A DNA stretch of 64,000 nucleotides from Synechococcus sp. CC9616 (GCF_000515235.1 NZ_KI911558.1:873762-937761); one strand, 5' to 3'; counted from the stretch's first letter, positions 17,037 through 27,367 are shown. Translations and numbers: made by a program. Notes: generated by a model not told the origin, from the letters alone.

Positions 17037-17957
17037 TCAACCCCCAAAAAACCAGCCATAGCTGTGCAAACCAATGCCAAGCAGATTCACGCCGATGTAG
17101 CAAACAGCGATCACCACAAGACCAACCACGGCAACAAGGGCGGGGCGTCGGCCCTGCCAACCGCGGCTGAGGCGGGGATGGAGATAGGCGGCGTAAACCA
17201 GCCAACAAATCAGCGCCCAGGTTTCCTTCGGATCCCAACTCCAGTAACTCCCCCAGGCTTCATTGGCCCACACCGCGCCGCTGATGATGCCGACGGTGAG
17301 CAGCAGAAACCCGACGGTGATCGTGCGATAGCTGAGGCTATCGAGTTGCTCATTCGTCGTCAGCTCAACTGAACGGAGTTGCACCACTCCGCTGTCCGCC
17401 ACAGCAGCGGCCTGGCGGAATCCACCACTACCGATCGAACTACTGCGTAATTCCAGGGCTTCGCCGCGGTCGGTGATCAACACCGCAAACGACAGCAGAG
17501 ATCCCACCAGCAAAGCTGCGTAGCTGACCATGATCACGCTCACGTGCATCACCAGCCAGCTCGAGCGCAGGGCCGGCACCAATGGCGCCGACGACTGAAG
17601 CTGATCTGGCAAAGCGAAGCTGGCAAAAGCAACACAACCCAGTCCCATTGGCGTTGCTGCCGCCGGAACGATCGGTGATGGCCAGCTGCGCTCAACCAAA
17701 AGCTGGGTCAATGTGCAGGCCCAGGCCAGGAAACAGAGCGACTCGTAGAGATTGCTGATCGGGAAATGGCCGGACTGCCACCAGCGCAACACAAGCTGGG
17801 CCGTGAGCAGGAGATTCGCAATCGCGACCAGCATCCGCACGCTCGTTGAAGAGGTCTGGCTTGAGGCGGCCCAGAAGGACACCGGCAGCGCCAGCAGCAG
17901 CAGAACAAAGGCCGCGAACCCGAGGGTGGTAACCGCGTCGAATGGAGCAGCGAGCAA
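17037..17957 (-). CDS. ccsA: Cytochrome c biogenesis protein CcsA (heme handling, System II)
   Basis: A 306-residue polytopic thylakoid membrane protein of the CcsA/CcmC/CcmF heme-handling family. The tryptophan-rich WWD-type motif [19 protein letters not shown] lies at about 228-246, flanked by hydrophobic segments with conserved His residues (about 152 and 257). With Ccs1 (CcsB) it moves heme to the lumen and attaches it to apocytochromes such as c6 and f. Some eight membrane segments can be seen. It lies just after the Lpt permease gene (38-base gap) on the same strand. Confidence 0.93.
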   Translation of the reverse strand: MLAAPFDAVTTLGFAAFVLLLLALPVSFWAASSQTSSTSVRMLVAIANLLLTAQLVLRWWQSGHFPISNLYESLCFLAWACTLTQLLVERSWPSPIVPAAATPMGLGCVAFASFALPDQLQSSAPLVPALRSSWLVMHVSVIMVSYAALLVGSLLSFAVLITDRGEALELRSSSIGSGGFRQAAAVADSGVVQLRSVELTTNEQLDSLSYRTITVGFLLLTVGIISGAVWANEAWGSYWSWDPKETWALICWLVYAAYLHPRLSRGWQGRRPALVAVVGLVVIAVCYIGVNLLGIGLHSYGWFFGG

Positions 17958-17995
17958 ACGATGGATACCTGCTGACGTAATTCTGCCGGGCTAGC

Positions 17996-19159
17996 TCAAC
18001 GGCTGGCCTGACGCAGTAACAGTCCTCCAGCGCCAAGGGAGATCAGAACCGGCAGCCAGGCTGCTGCCAGAGGGGGAATCGTTCCTTTCACCCCAAGTGA
18101 ACTGAAACTGAAACTGATCACGTAGTAGACGACGATGATGCCCAGCGTCAGAACAAACGCGAAGCTGCGACTGGTTCGATAGCTCGGTTGTGCACCGAGC
18201 GTCGCACCAAACAAACCGAAGACGATGCATGCCATCGGGAACGTGAATTTTTCCTGGATCCGCACACGAATCTTGCGGGCATCCTTGTTGTTGCCGGACT
18301 CCACATACAAACGCTCCGCCTGCTTGGCCTCTGCCACGGTCATGTTGACGGCGTCCTTCTGAATCCTGGCCAGGCGCAAGGGTCCAGCCCCAAGCGGATA
18401 CACATAGCGGTCAAAGTCAGCCTGGGAGGAACTACCAGTGCTGTTCAGAGTCAGGATCTGGCCGTCAAGAAAATCCCAAGAAGCCTGCTCCTGATTCCAG
18501 ATGGCCTTCTTCGCCACCAGCATCTGGGTGAACCCGACCCGCGAAAAATCCAGAACTGTCACGTCCTGCATCTCGCCGTCTCTGAAGCGTCGGGCGAAGA
18601 ACAGCTGGGTCAGTCCCCGCTCTGAAGAGGCGTCATCAACCGCACCCGTTCGCGGTCCGAAGCGTGGATAAATAATGTCCTGTCCCTTTTCAGTCGCCAG
18701 GGAGCGACCGAGCGCCCGTTGCAGGGTGACCTCTGCAAACCTGTTGCTGCCAGGCACCACCACGTCGTTGAGCACGAAGGTGAGGCCCGTCATCAGCACA
18801 GCCACCACCATGGCTGGAGCGATCATCCGCGCCGTCGTCACCCCAAGGCTTCTGAGGGCAGTGAGTTCGCTGTTGGCTGAGAGGCGCGTGTAAACAAAGA
18901 GCGACGCCATCAGCGTTCCCATCGGAACGGAAAACGCCAGCCATCGCGGCGTGCTGAACAGAAGAACCTGGGCAGCAATGGTGATCGGCAGGTTCTTGTC
19001 CACCATCTGGCGCACAAGCTCGAACATCACACCGCCTGTCAACAGCAGCAGGGTGAACAAGGCCACGAAGAACAACAGCGGCCCGAGAAGCTCGATCAAC
19101 AACCATCGGTCCAGCAGGCTGAATCGCCGCCATGGCCCCCGACGCAACAACTGATTCAC
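17996..19159 (-). CDS. LptF/LptG-family permease (YjgP/YjgQ)
   Basis: A 387-residue LPS-exporter permease subunit. Three N-terminal membrane helices (about 20-120), a beta-jellyroll periplasmic domain (about 130-270) and three C-terminal helices (about 305-385) match YjgP/YjgQ. With LptB it extracts LPS from the inner membrane. Only one permease gene is present here; cyanobacteria often encode a single one that may act as a homodimer. Its ATG overlaps the lptB stop (ATGA), and lptB overlaps the LptA-like gene the same way, so three genes are translationally coupled. Confidence 0.92.
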   Translation of the reverse strand: MNQLLRRGPWRRFSLLDRWLLIELLGPLLFFVALFTLLLLTGGVMFELVRQMVDKNLPITIAAQVLLFSTPRWLAFSVPMGTLMASLFVYTRLSANSELTALRSLGVTTARMIAPAMVVAVLMTGLTFVLNDVVVPGSNRFAEVTLQRALGRSLATEKGQDIIYPRFGPRTGAVDDASSERGLTQLFFARRFRDGEMQDVTVLDFSRVGFTQMLVAKKAIWNQEQASWDFLDGQILTLNSTGSSSQADFDRYVYPLGAGPLRLARIQKDAVNMTVAEAKQAERLYVESGNNKDARKIRVRIQEKFTFPMACIVFGLFGATLGAQPSYRTSRSFAFVLTLGIIVVYYVISFSFSSLGVKGTIPPLAAAWLPVLISLGAGGLLLRQASR

Positions 19160-19884
19160 AGCTGAAAGTCCTCCCCCAGGTAGTAACGGCGCACCTGTGG
19201 ATCGGCGGCTACCTGATCCGACCGACCCGACGCCAGGATCGCCCCGTCGTTGAGGATGTAAGCCCGGTTCGTGATGGCCAGCGTTTCACGCACGTTGTGA
19301 TCGGTGATCAGGATCCCCATGCCACGACCACGCAGGGATTGGATCAGCGACTGCAGATCCGCCACGGCCAAAGGGTCGACACCAGCGAAGGGTTCATCCA
19401 GCAGGAGATAACTGGGACCATCCACACCAACAGCTAAAGCGCGGGCCACCTCACAGCGACGGCGTTCCCCACCGGAGAGTTGAAATCCACGGCGATCAAT
19501 AAACGCCGTGAGGTGAAAGTCTTCAATCAACTGATCCCGACGATCCCGGCGCTGTGCAGGCGTCAGATCGGTTTGTTCAAGAGCCACGGCCAGGTTCTGA
19601 CGAACCGTGAGCTGGCGAAACACGCTTGGTTCCTGCGGGAGGTAGCCGATCCCCAGCCGGGCTCGATGGGGCATGGACAATGTCGCCACCTCCCTTCCGT
19701 CCAGCTTGATCTGGCCGTGATCCGGTCGTAACTGTCCGATCACAAGATTGAACGTGGTTGTCTTGCCTGCCCCATTTGGACCAAGCAGGCCAACAACCTC
19801 CCCTGGAGAGAGAGTCAGGGAAACACTTTTCACCAGTTGCCTCCCACCAAGACTGATGGAGACCTGTTCCAGGGAAAGGCTCAT
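19156..19884 (-). CDS. lptB: LPS export ABC transporter ATP-binding protein
   Basis: A 242-residue ABC ATPase. Walker A is GPNGAGKTT (about 35-43), the signature is LSGGERRRCEVARAL (about 137-151), and Walker B is LLLDEPFAGVDP. This matches LptB, the motor of LPS transport from inner to outer membrane. Downstream is the LptF/G permease and upstream the LptA-like bridge protein, each overlapping by four bases. Confidence 0.95.
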   Translation of the reverse strand: MSLSLEQVSISLGGRQLVKSVSLTLSPGEVVGLLGPNGAGKTTTFNLVIGQLRPDHGQIKLDGREVATLSMPHRARLGIGYLPQEPSVFRQLTVRQNLAVALEQTDLTPAQRRDRRDQLIEDFHLTAFIDRRGFQLSGGERRRCEVARALAVGVDGPSYLLLDEPFAGVDPLAVADLQSLIQSLRGRGMGILITDHNVRETLAITNRAYILNDGAILASGRSDQVAADPQVRRYYLGEDFQL

Positions 19885-20306
19885 GGAAGCAGCTGTTCCG
19901 GCTTCGATTCAGACGACTTGAGCGTCCAGCGACTGAAGACCTGATCACCTTCCAGGGGCGTTGCGATGGCGCGTTCCTCATCCAGCAAATAGGTGACGCG
20001 GTCAGCTCTCAGCAGATTGCCGTCCTTCTGAACCACATCAACATCGCCACTCAGAACGATCCTGGATTCCTTGGTGAAGTACTGCGCCTGACGACTGGTG
20101 GCCACCACACCACGCTGATCATGAACCAGTCGCACGTTGCCGCTTGCCGTGATCACGCCTGTAACACTGTCGGCGGCCTGCTGATCGGATTCGATCGTGA
20201 TCAATCCTTGATCCGCCGGTTCCTCCGAAGCGGCAAGGCTTGGACCAACCAGCAGTGCAGCGCTGACGGTGAACAGACAGGTGAGGGCACGGATTCTGCT
20301 CAGCAC
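19881..20306 (-). CDS. LptA/OstA-like periplasmic protein
   Basis: About 141 residues from a GTG at 20306; a signal peptide (RIRALTCLFTVSAALLVGPSLAA) is followed by an OstA/LptA beta-jellyroll (ESDQQAADSVTGVITASGNV and VVQKDGNLLRADRVTYLL). LptA-type proteins bridge the periplasm and carry LPS. The frame is open to 20393, but that would overlap the DUF309 gene and lacks signal-peptide form, so the internal GTG is preferred (another GTG is at 20318). It is coupled to lptB by an ATGA overlap. Confidence 0.85.
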   Translation of the reverse strand: MLSRIRALTCLFTVSAALLVGPSLAASEEPADQGLITIESDQQAADSVTGVITASGNVRLVHDQRGVVATSRQAQYFTKESRIVLSGDVDVVQKDGNLLRADRVTYLLDEERAIATPLEGDQVFSRWTLKSSESKPEQLLP

Positions 20307-20359
20307 GGACGCAACCACGGAGGCGAAGTACTCCAGATTCCAGGGACCATACCCCTCTC

Positions 20360-20716
20360 TCAACGCAGACGTTGCAGTTGAGGGACAGTGCATGACTCGG
20401 GGTCAGCATCCTGCTGAAGCCGTTGCAGGCGTTGTTCGACGACGCCGCACAGAGCCTCAAGATCGAGGCCCAAATCAGGCGTTCCAGGCCTCCTCAGGCG
20501 ACCCAGGGCTTCGCCGAAGAGAATCGTTGCGCCACGCCGGTTGCCCCTCTGCAAATGCAACTGCGCCACAGCGACCTGAAGGATTCCCTGAAGTGAACGG
20601 CGCTCCGGATCGGCTGTTTCATGCCAGAGCTCCTCGAAGACATCGTGGGCGGCATACCACTCCTGGGTGTTGAAGAGATCAACCGCCTGACCGAAGCGCG
20701 GATCCGCCTCAGGCAT
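20360..20716 (-). CDS. DUF309 family protein
   Basis: A 118-residue all-helical protein with the DUF309 signature NTQEWYAAHDVFEELWHE (about 15-32) followed by QGILQVAVAQLHLQRGN (about 43-59). The His/Glu arrangement in the first helix pair resembles a metal or ligand pocket, but no activity is known for the family. It shares one base with the typA stop, so it is probably part of the typA transcript. Confidence 0.88.
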   Translation of the reverse strand: MPEADPRFGQAVDLFNTQEWYAAHDVFEELWHETADPERRSLQGILQVAVAQLHLQRGNRRGATILFGEALGRLRRPGTPDLGLDLEALCGVVEQRLQRLQQDADPESCTVPQLQRLR

Positions 20717-22524
20717 CAGCGCTTGGCCTTGGCCGGCTTTTTGCCGGGAAGCTTGCGCAGGCGGATCGACTCAGGCGTGACCTCGAGCATCTCATCGGGT
20801 CCGATGTACTCCAGGGCCCGCTCCAGGGTCATCTGAATCGGTGACTGCAGCGTGTCCAGTTCATCGGCACCGGCAGAGCGCATGTTGGTGAGCTGCTTCG
20901 TCTTGCAGACGTTGATCTCCAGATCCTGAGGGCGGTTGTATTCACCGATGATCATCCCCTTGTAAACCTTGGTGCCGGGGCTGATGAAGAACTGACCTCG
21001 ATCCTCGGCGTTCTTGAGGGCATAGAAGGTTGCTGTGCCCTCCTCGAAGGCGATCAGAACGCCGTTGCGACGGGTGTCGAAGTCACCGGTCATCGGGCGA
21101 TATTCAAAGAAGGAGTGGCTCATGATTCCTTCGCCGCGGGTGGCCCGGATGAATTCACCCCGGAAACCGATCAGGCCGCGGGAGGGAACGATGAACTCCA
21201 GCTGGGTGCGCCCGTCGGCTGTGGTTTCCATGTTCTGCATTTCGCCCTTGCGGGTGCCCAGTTTCTCGATGCAACTGCCGACCGCTGCTTCTGGAACATC
21301 CATCACCAGCGTTTCCACAGGCTCACAGGGGGTGCCATCGATGGTGCGGAAGATCACCTGAGGCTGAGAGACCTGAAACTCATACCCTTCGCGGCGCATG
21401 GTCTCGATCAGGATGCCCAGATGCAGTTCACCGCGACCACTCACTGAGAAGCGGTCCGGTGAATCCGTGTCTTCGACACGCAGGGCGACATTGGTCATCA
21501 ACTCACGCTGCAAGCGATCACGCACCTGACGGCTGGTGACGAACTTGCCTTCCTTGCCTGCAAACGGGGAGTCGTTGACGACGAACGTCATCTGAAGGGT
21601 GGGTTCATCCACCTTGATCAGGGGAAGTGCCGTGGGTTCATCCGGGCAGGCAATCGTTTCCCCGATGTTGACGTCATCAAAACCAGCCATGGCCACAAGG
21701 TCCCCGGCGAAGGCCTCGCTGATCTCGATGCGCTGCAGACCTTCAAAACCGAGCAGTTTGCTGATCCGGCCCCTCTTGATGGAACCGTCGTCCTTGATCA
21801 GAGAGGCACGCTGGCCCTGCTTGATCACGCCGTTGTGCACCCGCCCAATGATGATCCGGCCAAGGAAGTCCGAGTAATCGAGGGTGGTGATCTGAAGCTG
21901 CAACGGCTTTTCGGCATCACCAACCGGGGGCGGTACGTGGCGCAGAATCGCGTCAAACAGCGGTCGCATGTTGTCGCTGTCGGTCTTCATGTCGGGCTTG
22001 GCGAATCCACCAAGGCCGCTACCGAAGAGATAAGGAAAATCGCACTGATCATCATCAGCACCGAGCTCGATGAACAGATCCAGCACCTTGTCCACGGCTG
22101 TCTCCGGATCAACGCGAGCGCGGTCGATCTTGTTGACGAAAACGATCGGGCGAAGTCCCTGCTCAAGAGCCTTTTTGAGCACAAAACGGGTTTGGGGCAT
22201 CGGCCCCTCATTGGCGTCCACGATCAGCAGACAGCCGTCCACCATGCCCAGGACCCGCTCCACCTCACCGCCGAAATCGGCGTGGCCTGGGGTATCAACA
22301 ATGTTGATGCGGGTGTCGTTGTAAGTGACCGCCGTGTTCTTCGACAGGATGGTGATGCCCCGCTCACGCTCCAGGTCGTTGGAGTCCATCACGCAGGTGG
22401 GGACCGCTTCGTTATCGCGGAAGATCCCCGATTGCGTCAGCAACGCGTCGACCAGGGTCGTCTTGCCGTGGTCGACGTGGGCGATGATCGCGATATTGCG
22501 AATCGCCTTTTGCTGGGCGCTCAT
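20716..22524 (-). CDS. typA: Translational GTPase TypA/BipA
   Basis: A 602-residue ribosome-associated GTPase of the EF-G class. G1 is AHVDHGKTT (about 15-23), G3 [12 protein letters not shown]4 NKIDR, then domain II, the EF-G-like domain III/V and the BipA-specific C-terminal domain (about 490-600). It acts in ribosome assembly and stress translation. Length matches the family; the DUF309 gene overlaps its stop by one base. Confidence 0.97.
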   Translation of the reverse strand: MSAQQKAIRNIAIIAHVDHGKTTLVDALLTQSGIFRDNEAVPTCVMDSNDLERERGITILSKNTAVTYNDTRINIVDTPGHADFGGEVERVLGMVDGCLLIVDANEGPMPQTRFVLKKALEQGLRPIVFVNKIDRARVDPETAVDKVLDLFIELGADDDQCDFPYLFGSGLGGFAKPDMKTDSDNMRPLFDAILRHVPPPVGDAEKPLQLQITTLDYSDFLGRIIIGRVHNGVIKQGQRASLIKDDGSIKRGRISKLLGFEGLQRIEISEAFAGDLVAMAGFDDVNIGETIACPDEPTALPLIKVDEPTLQMTFVVNDSPFAGKEGKFVTSRQVRDRLQRELMTNVALRVEDTDSPDRFSVSGRGELHLGILIETMRREGYEFQVSQPQVIFRTIDGTPCEPVETLVMDVPEAAVGSCIEKLGTRKGEMQNMETTADGRTQLEFIVPSRGLIGFRGEFIRATRGEGIMSHSFFEYRPMTGDFDTRRNGVLIAFEEGTATFYALKNAEDRGQFFISPGTKVYKGMIIGEYNRPQDLEINVCKTKQLTNMRSAGADELDTLQSPIQMTLERALEYIGPDEMLEVTPESIRLRKLPGKKPAKAKR

Positions 22525-22582
22525 ACGGGCAGACCATCAGGAATTGTGAAGAACGCCCAAAGGCGCAGTGCGAAAGGATATC

Positions 22583-25099
22583 TCAAAATGAGATTCGACT
22601 GGTTCGTTCCGGACCCTTTACGCGCAGGCTGCCGCGGGTCACACCCAGTTGGTGATGAACCCGCTCCTGTCTCCAAACCTCCTGTGATCGCAGGCGTCCG
22701 TCCAAGGCGTCGGCGTAAAGATGCAACCGTCGTTGTGTCTCATCAGCCGTCTCATCCAGCAGTTCGACCCTCAGATGGCGGACACCGGCCCGCAGCAGGG
22801 CTGGAAGTCCCTCCACTCCGGTTTGAGCGGTGCCGTTGAACAACGTGTTACGGCATCCGAGGTCTGCACGCAGGGGATGCTCAACACCGCTGCGGTCACG
22901 CAGGGACACCGAATGACTTTCACAGGGCCTGCCGCAGTCGGTGTGGTCGTGTCCATCAGAAAGGAAAGCGCAGAACAGGCAGTGCTCCATATGAAACAGA
23001 GGCATGTGCTGGTGAAGCGTCACTTCAAGCAGCGCGGGATCTACCGCCGCGGCCAGGTCGAGCAACTGCTGCAGATTGAGGTCGTAACTCGCGGTCAGTC
23101 GCAGTAATCCCCAGTGATGGCGGTACCACTGCAGGGAGAGTGGATTCGCCGTGTTCAGGGAGAAATCACCAACGCAGGGAGCCAACGGCGTTAGTGCCTC
23201 CAGCTGATCGGGATTGCGCACGAGATAACCATCGGGCCGCGCCCGGATCAATGGCTCGAGTGTCCAGCGTTCGTTGGGCCGCGTGATCCGGGCACCTGCC
23301 AGCCAGATCCCGCCAGGCCATTGATCACGGCCAAGGGCCACCGCCTCCCGAAGCTCACGGGGCTGCTCGAGATCCACAACGACCGATTCGATCGGCACAG
23401 CTCTGCGCGGCAATGCGATCAGAGCCTTCAGCTGATCCAGGCTTCTGGCCAGCACAACCAGCCCTGGAGAGGTCTTCAGCGGCTCGGCAGGCTGGGGCAA
23501 CAGCGCCTGGATGATCCCTTTCCAATCGGGAGCTGACGCTGGGGATTCCGTCGTGGCTGGATCTGAATGGTGCGTCGCACCCTCAAGCCTCTGCAGCAGG
23601 TCCCGCCGCATCCTGTTGAGCTCCGCCACCGGAAGAAACATCTGATCCTCCAGATCCACATCCAGAGAACCAAGACACCAGCCACTGCCTCCAAGGCGCC
23701 CCAGCTGGGTCGCCAGACGATCGCGATCGAGGGGCCTTTGTGATGCGGCCTGCAACGGGATCTCGCTGTGAACCTGGATTGCAAAGTCCGGGCAGGAAAG
23801 CTGCAGTAACTGACCAGGCCGTCCGCTCACAACAAGATTGAGCTGCTGATCGACCATGGGCGTCAGCCGTCTCGCGGCCTGCTGCCACTGGTGGTCCCAT
23901 TCCGGGTCGTTGGTCAGCCAGACGGATGCACCGGCTGGAATTCCACTGGTCTTGATCCGGCCGGGGCCAAGCCGCAGCCGCAGGCGCTCACCACCAAGTT
24001 TCTCCACAACCATGATCCGGCCACCGACCTCCTCGGGTGGCTGCAGTGGATCGTCGGACATGCGCTCCAACACAAGCCCCTGACCTGGACGGAGGAGATC
24101 GCGACTGCGGATCTGAAGCCAGCCTGCTCGATCGGTCTGCAGGAGCTGTCCCACCAGGGGACCGCGCTTCTTGCTCCAGCGACCATGCACGAGAGATCGA
24201 TGGTTGATGCCCTCCAACCAGCCAGTCGACAAGCCGCGGGAAAAGGCAAGCTCCAGCTGGCGACCGGTGTCATCGGGGCAGGCTTCCGAGCTGGCATCCA
24301 ACCGTTTGCGGTAGGCATCGGTGACCGCAGCGACATAACGGGCATCCTTCAACCGGCCCTCGATTTTGAGACTGGCAATCCCGATACGTTGCAGTTGGGG
24401 CAGCAGCTCCCAGGCGGCCAGATCCTGTGGCGAAAGCAGATAGCGCTGATCGTCAAGGGAGCGGGCAACCCCATCAACGATCAGTTCATAGGGAAGCCGA
24501 CAGGCCTGGGCACACTCTCCCCGGTTGGCACTGCGCTGACCCAGCGATTCACTGGTGAGGCACTGCCCGGAGTAGGCGACACAGAGGGCGCCATGCACGA
24601 ACACCTCGAGAGGCATTGCCAGATGGCGTTGGTGCAACTGCTGTTGCAACCGCTCCAGATCCTGCAGCGCCAGTTCGCGTGCGAGGACGACGCGCTGACA
24701 CCCCAGTGCCGCGGCCTGGGCCACACCTGCGGCACTGGTGATCGACATCTGGGTCGACCCGTGCAGTGAAAGAGACGGCACCAAAGTCCTGGCCAGGCTG
24801 CAGAGTCCAACGTCCTGAACAATCAAGGCATCCACCCCGGCCCGTTCAGCGGCGATCAACAGATCGGCGGCCCGCTCCAGCTCATCGCTGAACACCAGGA
24901 CATTGAAGGTCAGAAAACCGCGAACCTCTCGGCTGTGGAGCCAATCCATCAGCTCGGGCAGATCCTCGATCCGGAAATTTTCAGCCCGCTGACGGGCGTT
25001 GAAGGTCTGAACCCCGAAATAGACCGCATCCGCCCCGGCTGCAACAGCAGCACGCATCGCCTGCCAATCGCCGGCGGGAGCCAGCAGCTCCGGACGCAT
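22583..25099 (-). CDS. U32 family peptidase / RlhA-like protein
   Basis: An 838-residue protein with an N-terminal U32 barrel (LAPAGDWQAMRAAVAAGADAVYFG, start shown in part, about 5-20) and the core U32 Cys-rich region around CVAYSGQCLTSESLGQRSAN (about 173-192) with further Cys near 197 and 201. A long central beta-rich domain (DUF3656-like, about 390-500) and a second U32-like C-terminal part with four more Cys (about 685-715) follow. The E. coli relative RlhA is needed for 23S rRNA C2501 hydroxylation; the Cys set fits an Fe-S cluster. Historic label is collagenase. Its ATG shares one base with the stop of the VanY-type gene. Confidence 0.88.
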   Translation of the reverse strand: MRPELLAPAGDWQAMRAAVAAGADAVYFGVQTFNARQRAENFRIEDLPELMDWLHSREVRGFLTFNVLVFSDELERAADLLIAAERAGVDALIVQDVGLCSLARTLVPSLSLHGSTQMSITSAAGVAQAAALGCQRVVLARELALQDLERLQQQLHQRHLAMPLEVFVHGALCVAYSGQCLTSESLGQRSANRGECAQACRLPYELIVDGVARSLDDQRYLLSPQDLAAWELLPQLQRIGIASLKIEGRLKDARYVAAVTDAYRKRLDASSEACPDDTGRQLELAFSRGLSTGWLEGINHRSLVHGRWSKKRGPLVGQLLQTDRAGWLQIRSRDLLRPGQGLVLERMSDDPLQPPEEVGGRIMVVEKLGGERLRLRLGPGRIKTSGIPAGASVWLTNDPEWDHQWQQAARRLTPMVDQQLNLVVSGRPGQLLQLSCPDFAIQVHSEIPLQAASQRPLDRDRLATQLGRLGGSGWCLGSLDVDLEDQMFLPVAELNRMRRDLLQRLEGATHHSDPATTESPASAPDWKGIIQALLPQPAEPLKTSPGLVVLARSLDQLKALIALPRRAVPIESVVVDLEQPRELREAVALGRDQWPGGIWLAGARITRPNERWTLEPLIRARPDGYLVRNPDQLEALTPLAPCVGDFSLNTANPLSLQWYRHHWGLLRLTASYDLNLQQLLDLAAAVDPALLEVTLHQHMPLFHMEHCLFCAFLSDGHDHTDCGRPCESHSVSLRDRSGVEHPLRADLGCRNTLFNGTAQTGVEGLPALLRAGVRHLRVELLDETADETQRRLHLYADALDGRLRSQEVWRQERVHHQLGVTRGSLRVKGPERTSRISF

Positions 25100-25899
25100 C
25101 AGGAGGATCGCTGAGCGAGACGACGGGCCGGCTCAAACAGACGCAGGGCGGCTGCCGTCCCCTCGTAGCGCCAGTGCCAGGGTTCGTGATTCACCCCCTG
25201 AGAATTTCCGACTGGAAAGGAAAGGATGAAGTGGTAGCGGGGGGCGTGATCCTGCAACCAGCGGAAGGCCCTGGTTTGCTCAAAATCCGGGGAAAGATAG
25301 GTCTCAGGAGCCTCTCCATCACCGAGGTCAACGGCATAGCCCGTGCTGTGTTCCGAGTAGCCGGGCGGCGCTGACACCCTCGCCCGTTCTTCAGCCGTTT
25401 GATTGCGTTCCGATGCCACATCAAAAAAGATTTCTTCCTGAAGATTGATGGAGCGGTAACCACTCAGAAGCCTCAGGTCGACGCCATCAGAAGCCGCCGC
25501 CTGTCGCATGGCCTCAAAGGCATCGGCTGCATCGGCATGCAGTTCGATTCCCGGTTGAACGACGATCAAGGACGATCCCGTGGCTTCTGAATAAGGAAAG
25601 TGTCCGAGTAGGCGGCCATCGGCATCCGGTCTTTCCCGGAACCCCTCAATCTCTTCCAGCTCAGGAGGATTGAGTCGTGCCAACAGCTGAGGGCCGAACA
25701 ACACAGCTCCCACACTTCCGCCACAGACGACAACGCAGGCGAGAAACAGCCCGAATCCTGCACCCGAACGGCGTGGTGCCGGCGTGGACCGGCGGGCAAC
25801 AGGGATGTCGTCCCTGATGGAGCGGCGAGCAGAGGCTGCCCTGACCACGGGGCTGATGCGTGTTGTTTCGATCGTAAGGGCGGGTGCCAGTGGGGCCAT
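25099..25899 (-). CDS. VanY-type D-alanyl-D-alanine carboxypeptidase (M15B)
   Basis: About 266 residues from the ATG at 25899. One membrane anchor lies near residues 48-72 (LFLACVVVCGGSVGAVLFG), then the M15 domain: SGYRS, YSEHSTGYAVDLGD (zinc His and Asp) and HEPWHWRY (catalytic Glu and third zinc ligand). It trims the terminal D-Ala of peptidoglycan stem peptides in the periplasm. The frame is open to 26019, but that would overlap chlP on the other strand; the ATG at 25899 leaves a 55-base divergent promoter gap. Confidence 0.88.
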   Translation of the reverse strand: MAPLAPALTIETTRISPVVRAASARRSIRDDIPVARRSTPAPRRSGAGFGLFLACVVVCGGSVGAVLFGPQLLARLNPPELEEIEGFRERPDADGRLLGHFPYSEATGSSLIVVQPGIELHADAADAFEAMRQAAASDGVDLRLLSGYRSINLQEEIFFDVASERNQTAEERARVSAPPGYSEHSTGYAVDLGDGEAPETYLSPDFEQTRAFRWLQDHAPRYHFILSFPVGNSQGVNHEPWHWRYEGTAAALRLFEPARRLAQRSS

Positions 25900-25954
25900 G
25901 CAATTCAGGACCGCAGTGGTAGTTTCAAAAAACAGTCCAGCGGAGATGGCTGAG

Positions 25955-27325
25955 ATGTTGCGTGTTGCAGTGATCGGCGGTGGTCCGAGTGGATCCTGTG
26001 CAGCCGAGGTGCTCGCCAAAGCTGGGATTCAAACCTGGTTGTTTGAACGCAAGCTGGATAACGCCAAGCCATGTGGAGGAGCGATTCCGCTCTGCATGGT
26101 CGAAGAATTCGACCTGCCGGACGAGATCATCGACCGCAAGGTCCGCAACATGAAGATGATCTCCCCCTCCAACCGCGAGGTGGACATTCGTCTGGATCCG
26201 CTCGGCTACGACGACAACGCCTTCATCGGCATGTGTCGCCGCGAAGTGTTCGACGCCTTTCTGCGCAACCGGGCCGCCGATCTCGGCACAACACTTGTGA
26301 ATGGCCTTGTTCAGAAGATCGACACCGGCGTGAACCGTCAGGGGCCTTACACCCTGCATTACGCCGATTACAGCGGCGGTGGTCCCACCGGGGAACAGAA
26401 AACTCTCGATGTGGATCTGATCATCGGAGCCGACGGTGCCAACTCCCGTGTCGCCAAGGCCATGGATGCGGGCGATTACAACGTCGCCATCGCCTTCCAG
26501 GAACGAATCAAGCTCCCCGCAGAGGAGATGACCTACTACGAAGATCTGGCTGAGATGTATGTCGGCACCGACGTCTCTCCTGACTTCTACGCCTGGGTCT
26601 TTCCCAAGTACGACCATGTCGCTGTCGGGACCGGCACAATGCAGCAGAACCAGAGCCTGATCAAAGGTCTGCAGAAGGGAATTCGGGAAAGGGCCAACAA
26701 ACGCCTGTTCAAAGGAGAAGTGATCAAGGTTGAGGCTCACCCCATCCCAGAACATCCGCGTCCACGGCGTGTCGTTGGCCGGATGGCCCTCGTTGGCGAT
26801 GCCGCTGGCTATGTCACCAAGAGTTCCGGGGAGGGGATCTACTTCGCAGCCAAGAGCGGCCGCATGTGCGCCGAAGCCATCGTGGAGATCTCAAAGAATG
26901 GCTCCCTGATCCCCACCGAGAAACAGATCAAATCCACGTATCTCAAGCGCTGGGATCGCAAGTACGGTGCGACCTACGCAGTGCTCGACATTCTCCAGAG
27001 AATTTTCTACCGCAACGATGCGGCCAGGGAAGCCTTCGTCGAAATGTGCGACGACAAGGACGTACAGAGACTGACCTTCGACAGCTACCTCTACAAACGG
27101 GTGGTGATGATGAATCCCTGGCAGCAGATCAAACTGACCCTGCGAACCCTGGGAAGCCTGCTCAGGGGCGAAGCCCTGGCACCGTCGAACTACAGCCCTG
27201 TGCCATCAGCGGTGGGGCGTTCCGATGGAGATTTCCTGGCAGATGAAGCTGCCCAGGCCGTCAAGGCCCAGGCAAAAGGAAAGACAACAGCCGACGAAGG
27301 AAAGACAACAGCCGACGTCAGTTAG
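25955..27325 (+). CDS. chlP: Geranylgeranyl reductase
   Basis: A 456-residue flavoprotein that reduces geranylgeranyl groups to phytyl for chlorophyll and tocopherol. The FAD-binding GGGPSGSCAAEVLAKAG (about 8-24), the CGGAIPLCMV motif (about 40-49) and GDAAGYVTKSSGEGI are diagnostic. The start is the ATG at 25955; one three codons upstream is also possible. The extreme C-terminus carries two copies of GKTTAD from a 21-bp tandem DNA repeat, which looks like a recent tail extension. Confidence 0.96.
   Translation: MLRVAVIGGGPSGSCAAEVLAKAGIQTWLFERKLDNAKPCGGAIPLCMVEEFDLPDEIIDRKVRNMKMISPSNREVDIRLDPLGYDDNAFIGMCRREVFDAFLRNRAADLGTTLVNGLVQKIDTGVNRQGPYTLHYADYSGGGPTGEQKTLDVDLIIGADGANSRVAKAMDAGDYNVAIAFQERIKLPAEEMTYYEDLAEMYVGTDVSPDFYAWVFPKYDHVAVGTGTMQQNQSLIKGLQKGIRERANKRLFKGEVIKVEAHPIPEHPRPRRVVGRMALVGDAAGYVTKSSGEGIYFAAKSGRMCAEAIVEISKNGSLIPTEKQIKSTYLKRWDRKYGATYAVLDILQRIFYRNDAAREAFVEMCDDKDVQRLTFDSYLYKRVVMMNPWQQIKLTLRTLGSLLRGEALAPSNYSPVPSAVGRSDGDFLADEAAQAVKAQAKGKTTADEGKTTADVS
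27276..27317 (+). repeat. Two tandem 21-bp repeats at the chlP 3' end
   Basis: Two perfect 21-base copies (27276-27296 and 27297-27317) encode a doubled GKTTAD peptide at the protein end. The in-frame duplication keeps chlP intact and is typical of slippage. Confidence 0.85.
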
Positions 27326-27367
27326 ATCGCGACCACTGATCAGGTCGCGATCACTGGATCGCGATCA
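27325..27367. terminator. Inverted repeat between convergent chlP and an 86-codon gene
   Basis: Perfect 10-base arms GATCGCGACC (27325-27334) and GGTCGCGATC (27343-27352) enclose an 8-base loop that itself contains TGATCA. A third related GGATCGCGATC copy follows at 27357-27367. The site lies between two convergent genes, so a bidirectional terminator is likely, although there is no U-tract on either strand. Confidence 0.55.

Noticed and set aside
16810-17061. 83-residue plus-strand frame
   Set aside because: It begins inside the rpe terminator, overlaps ccsA and has no recognisable features.
22583-25099. Collagenase activity
   Set aside because: The U32 label is historical; the Cys-rich RlhA-like layout suggests an RNA-modification role instead.
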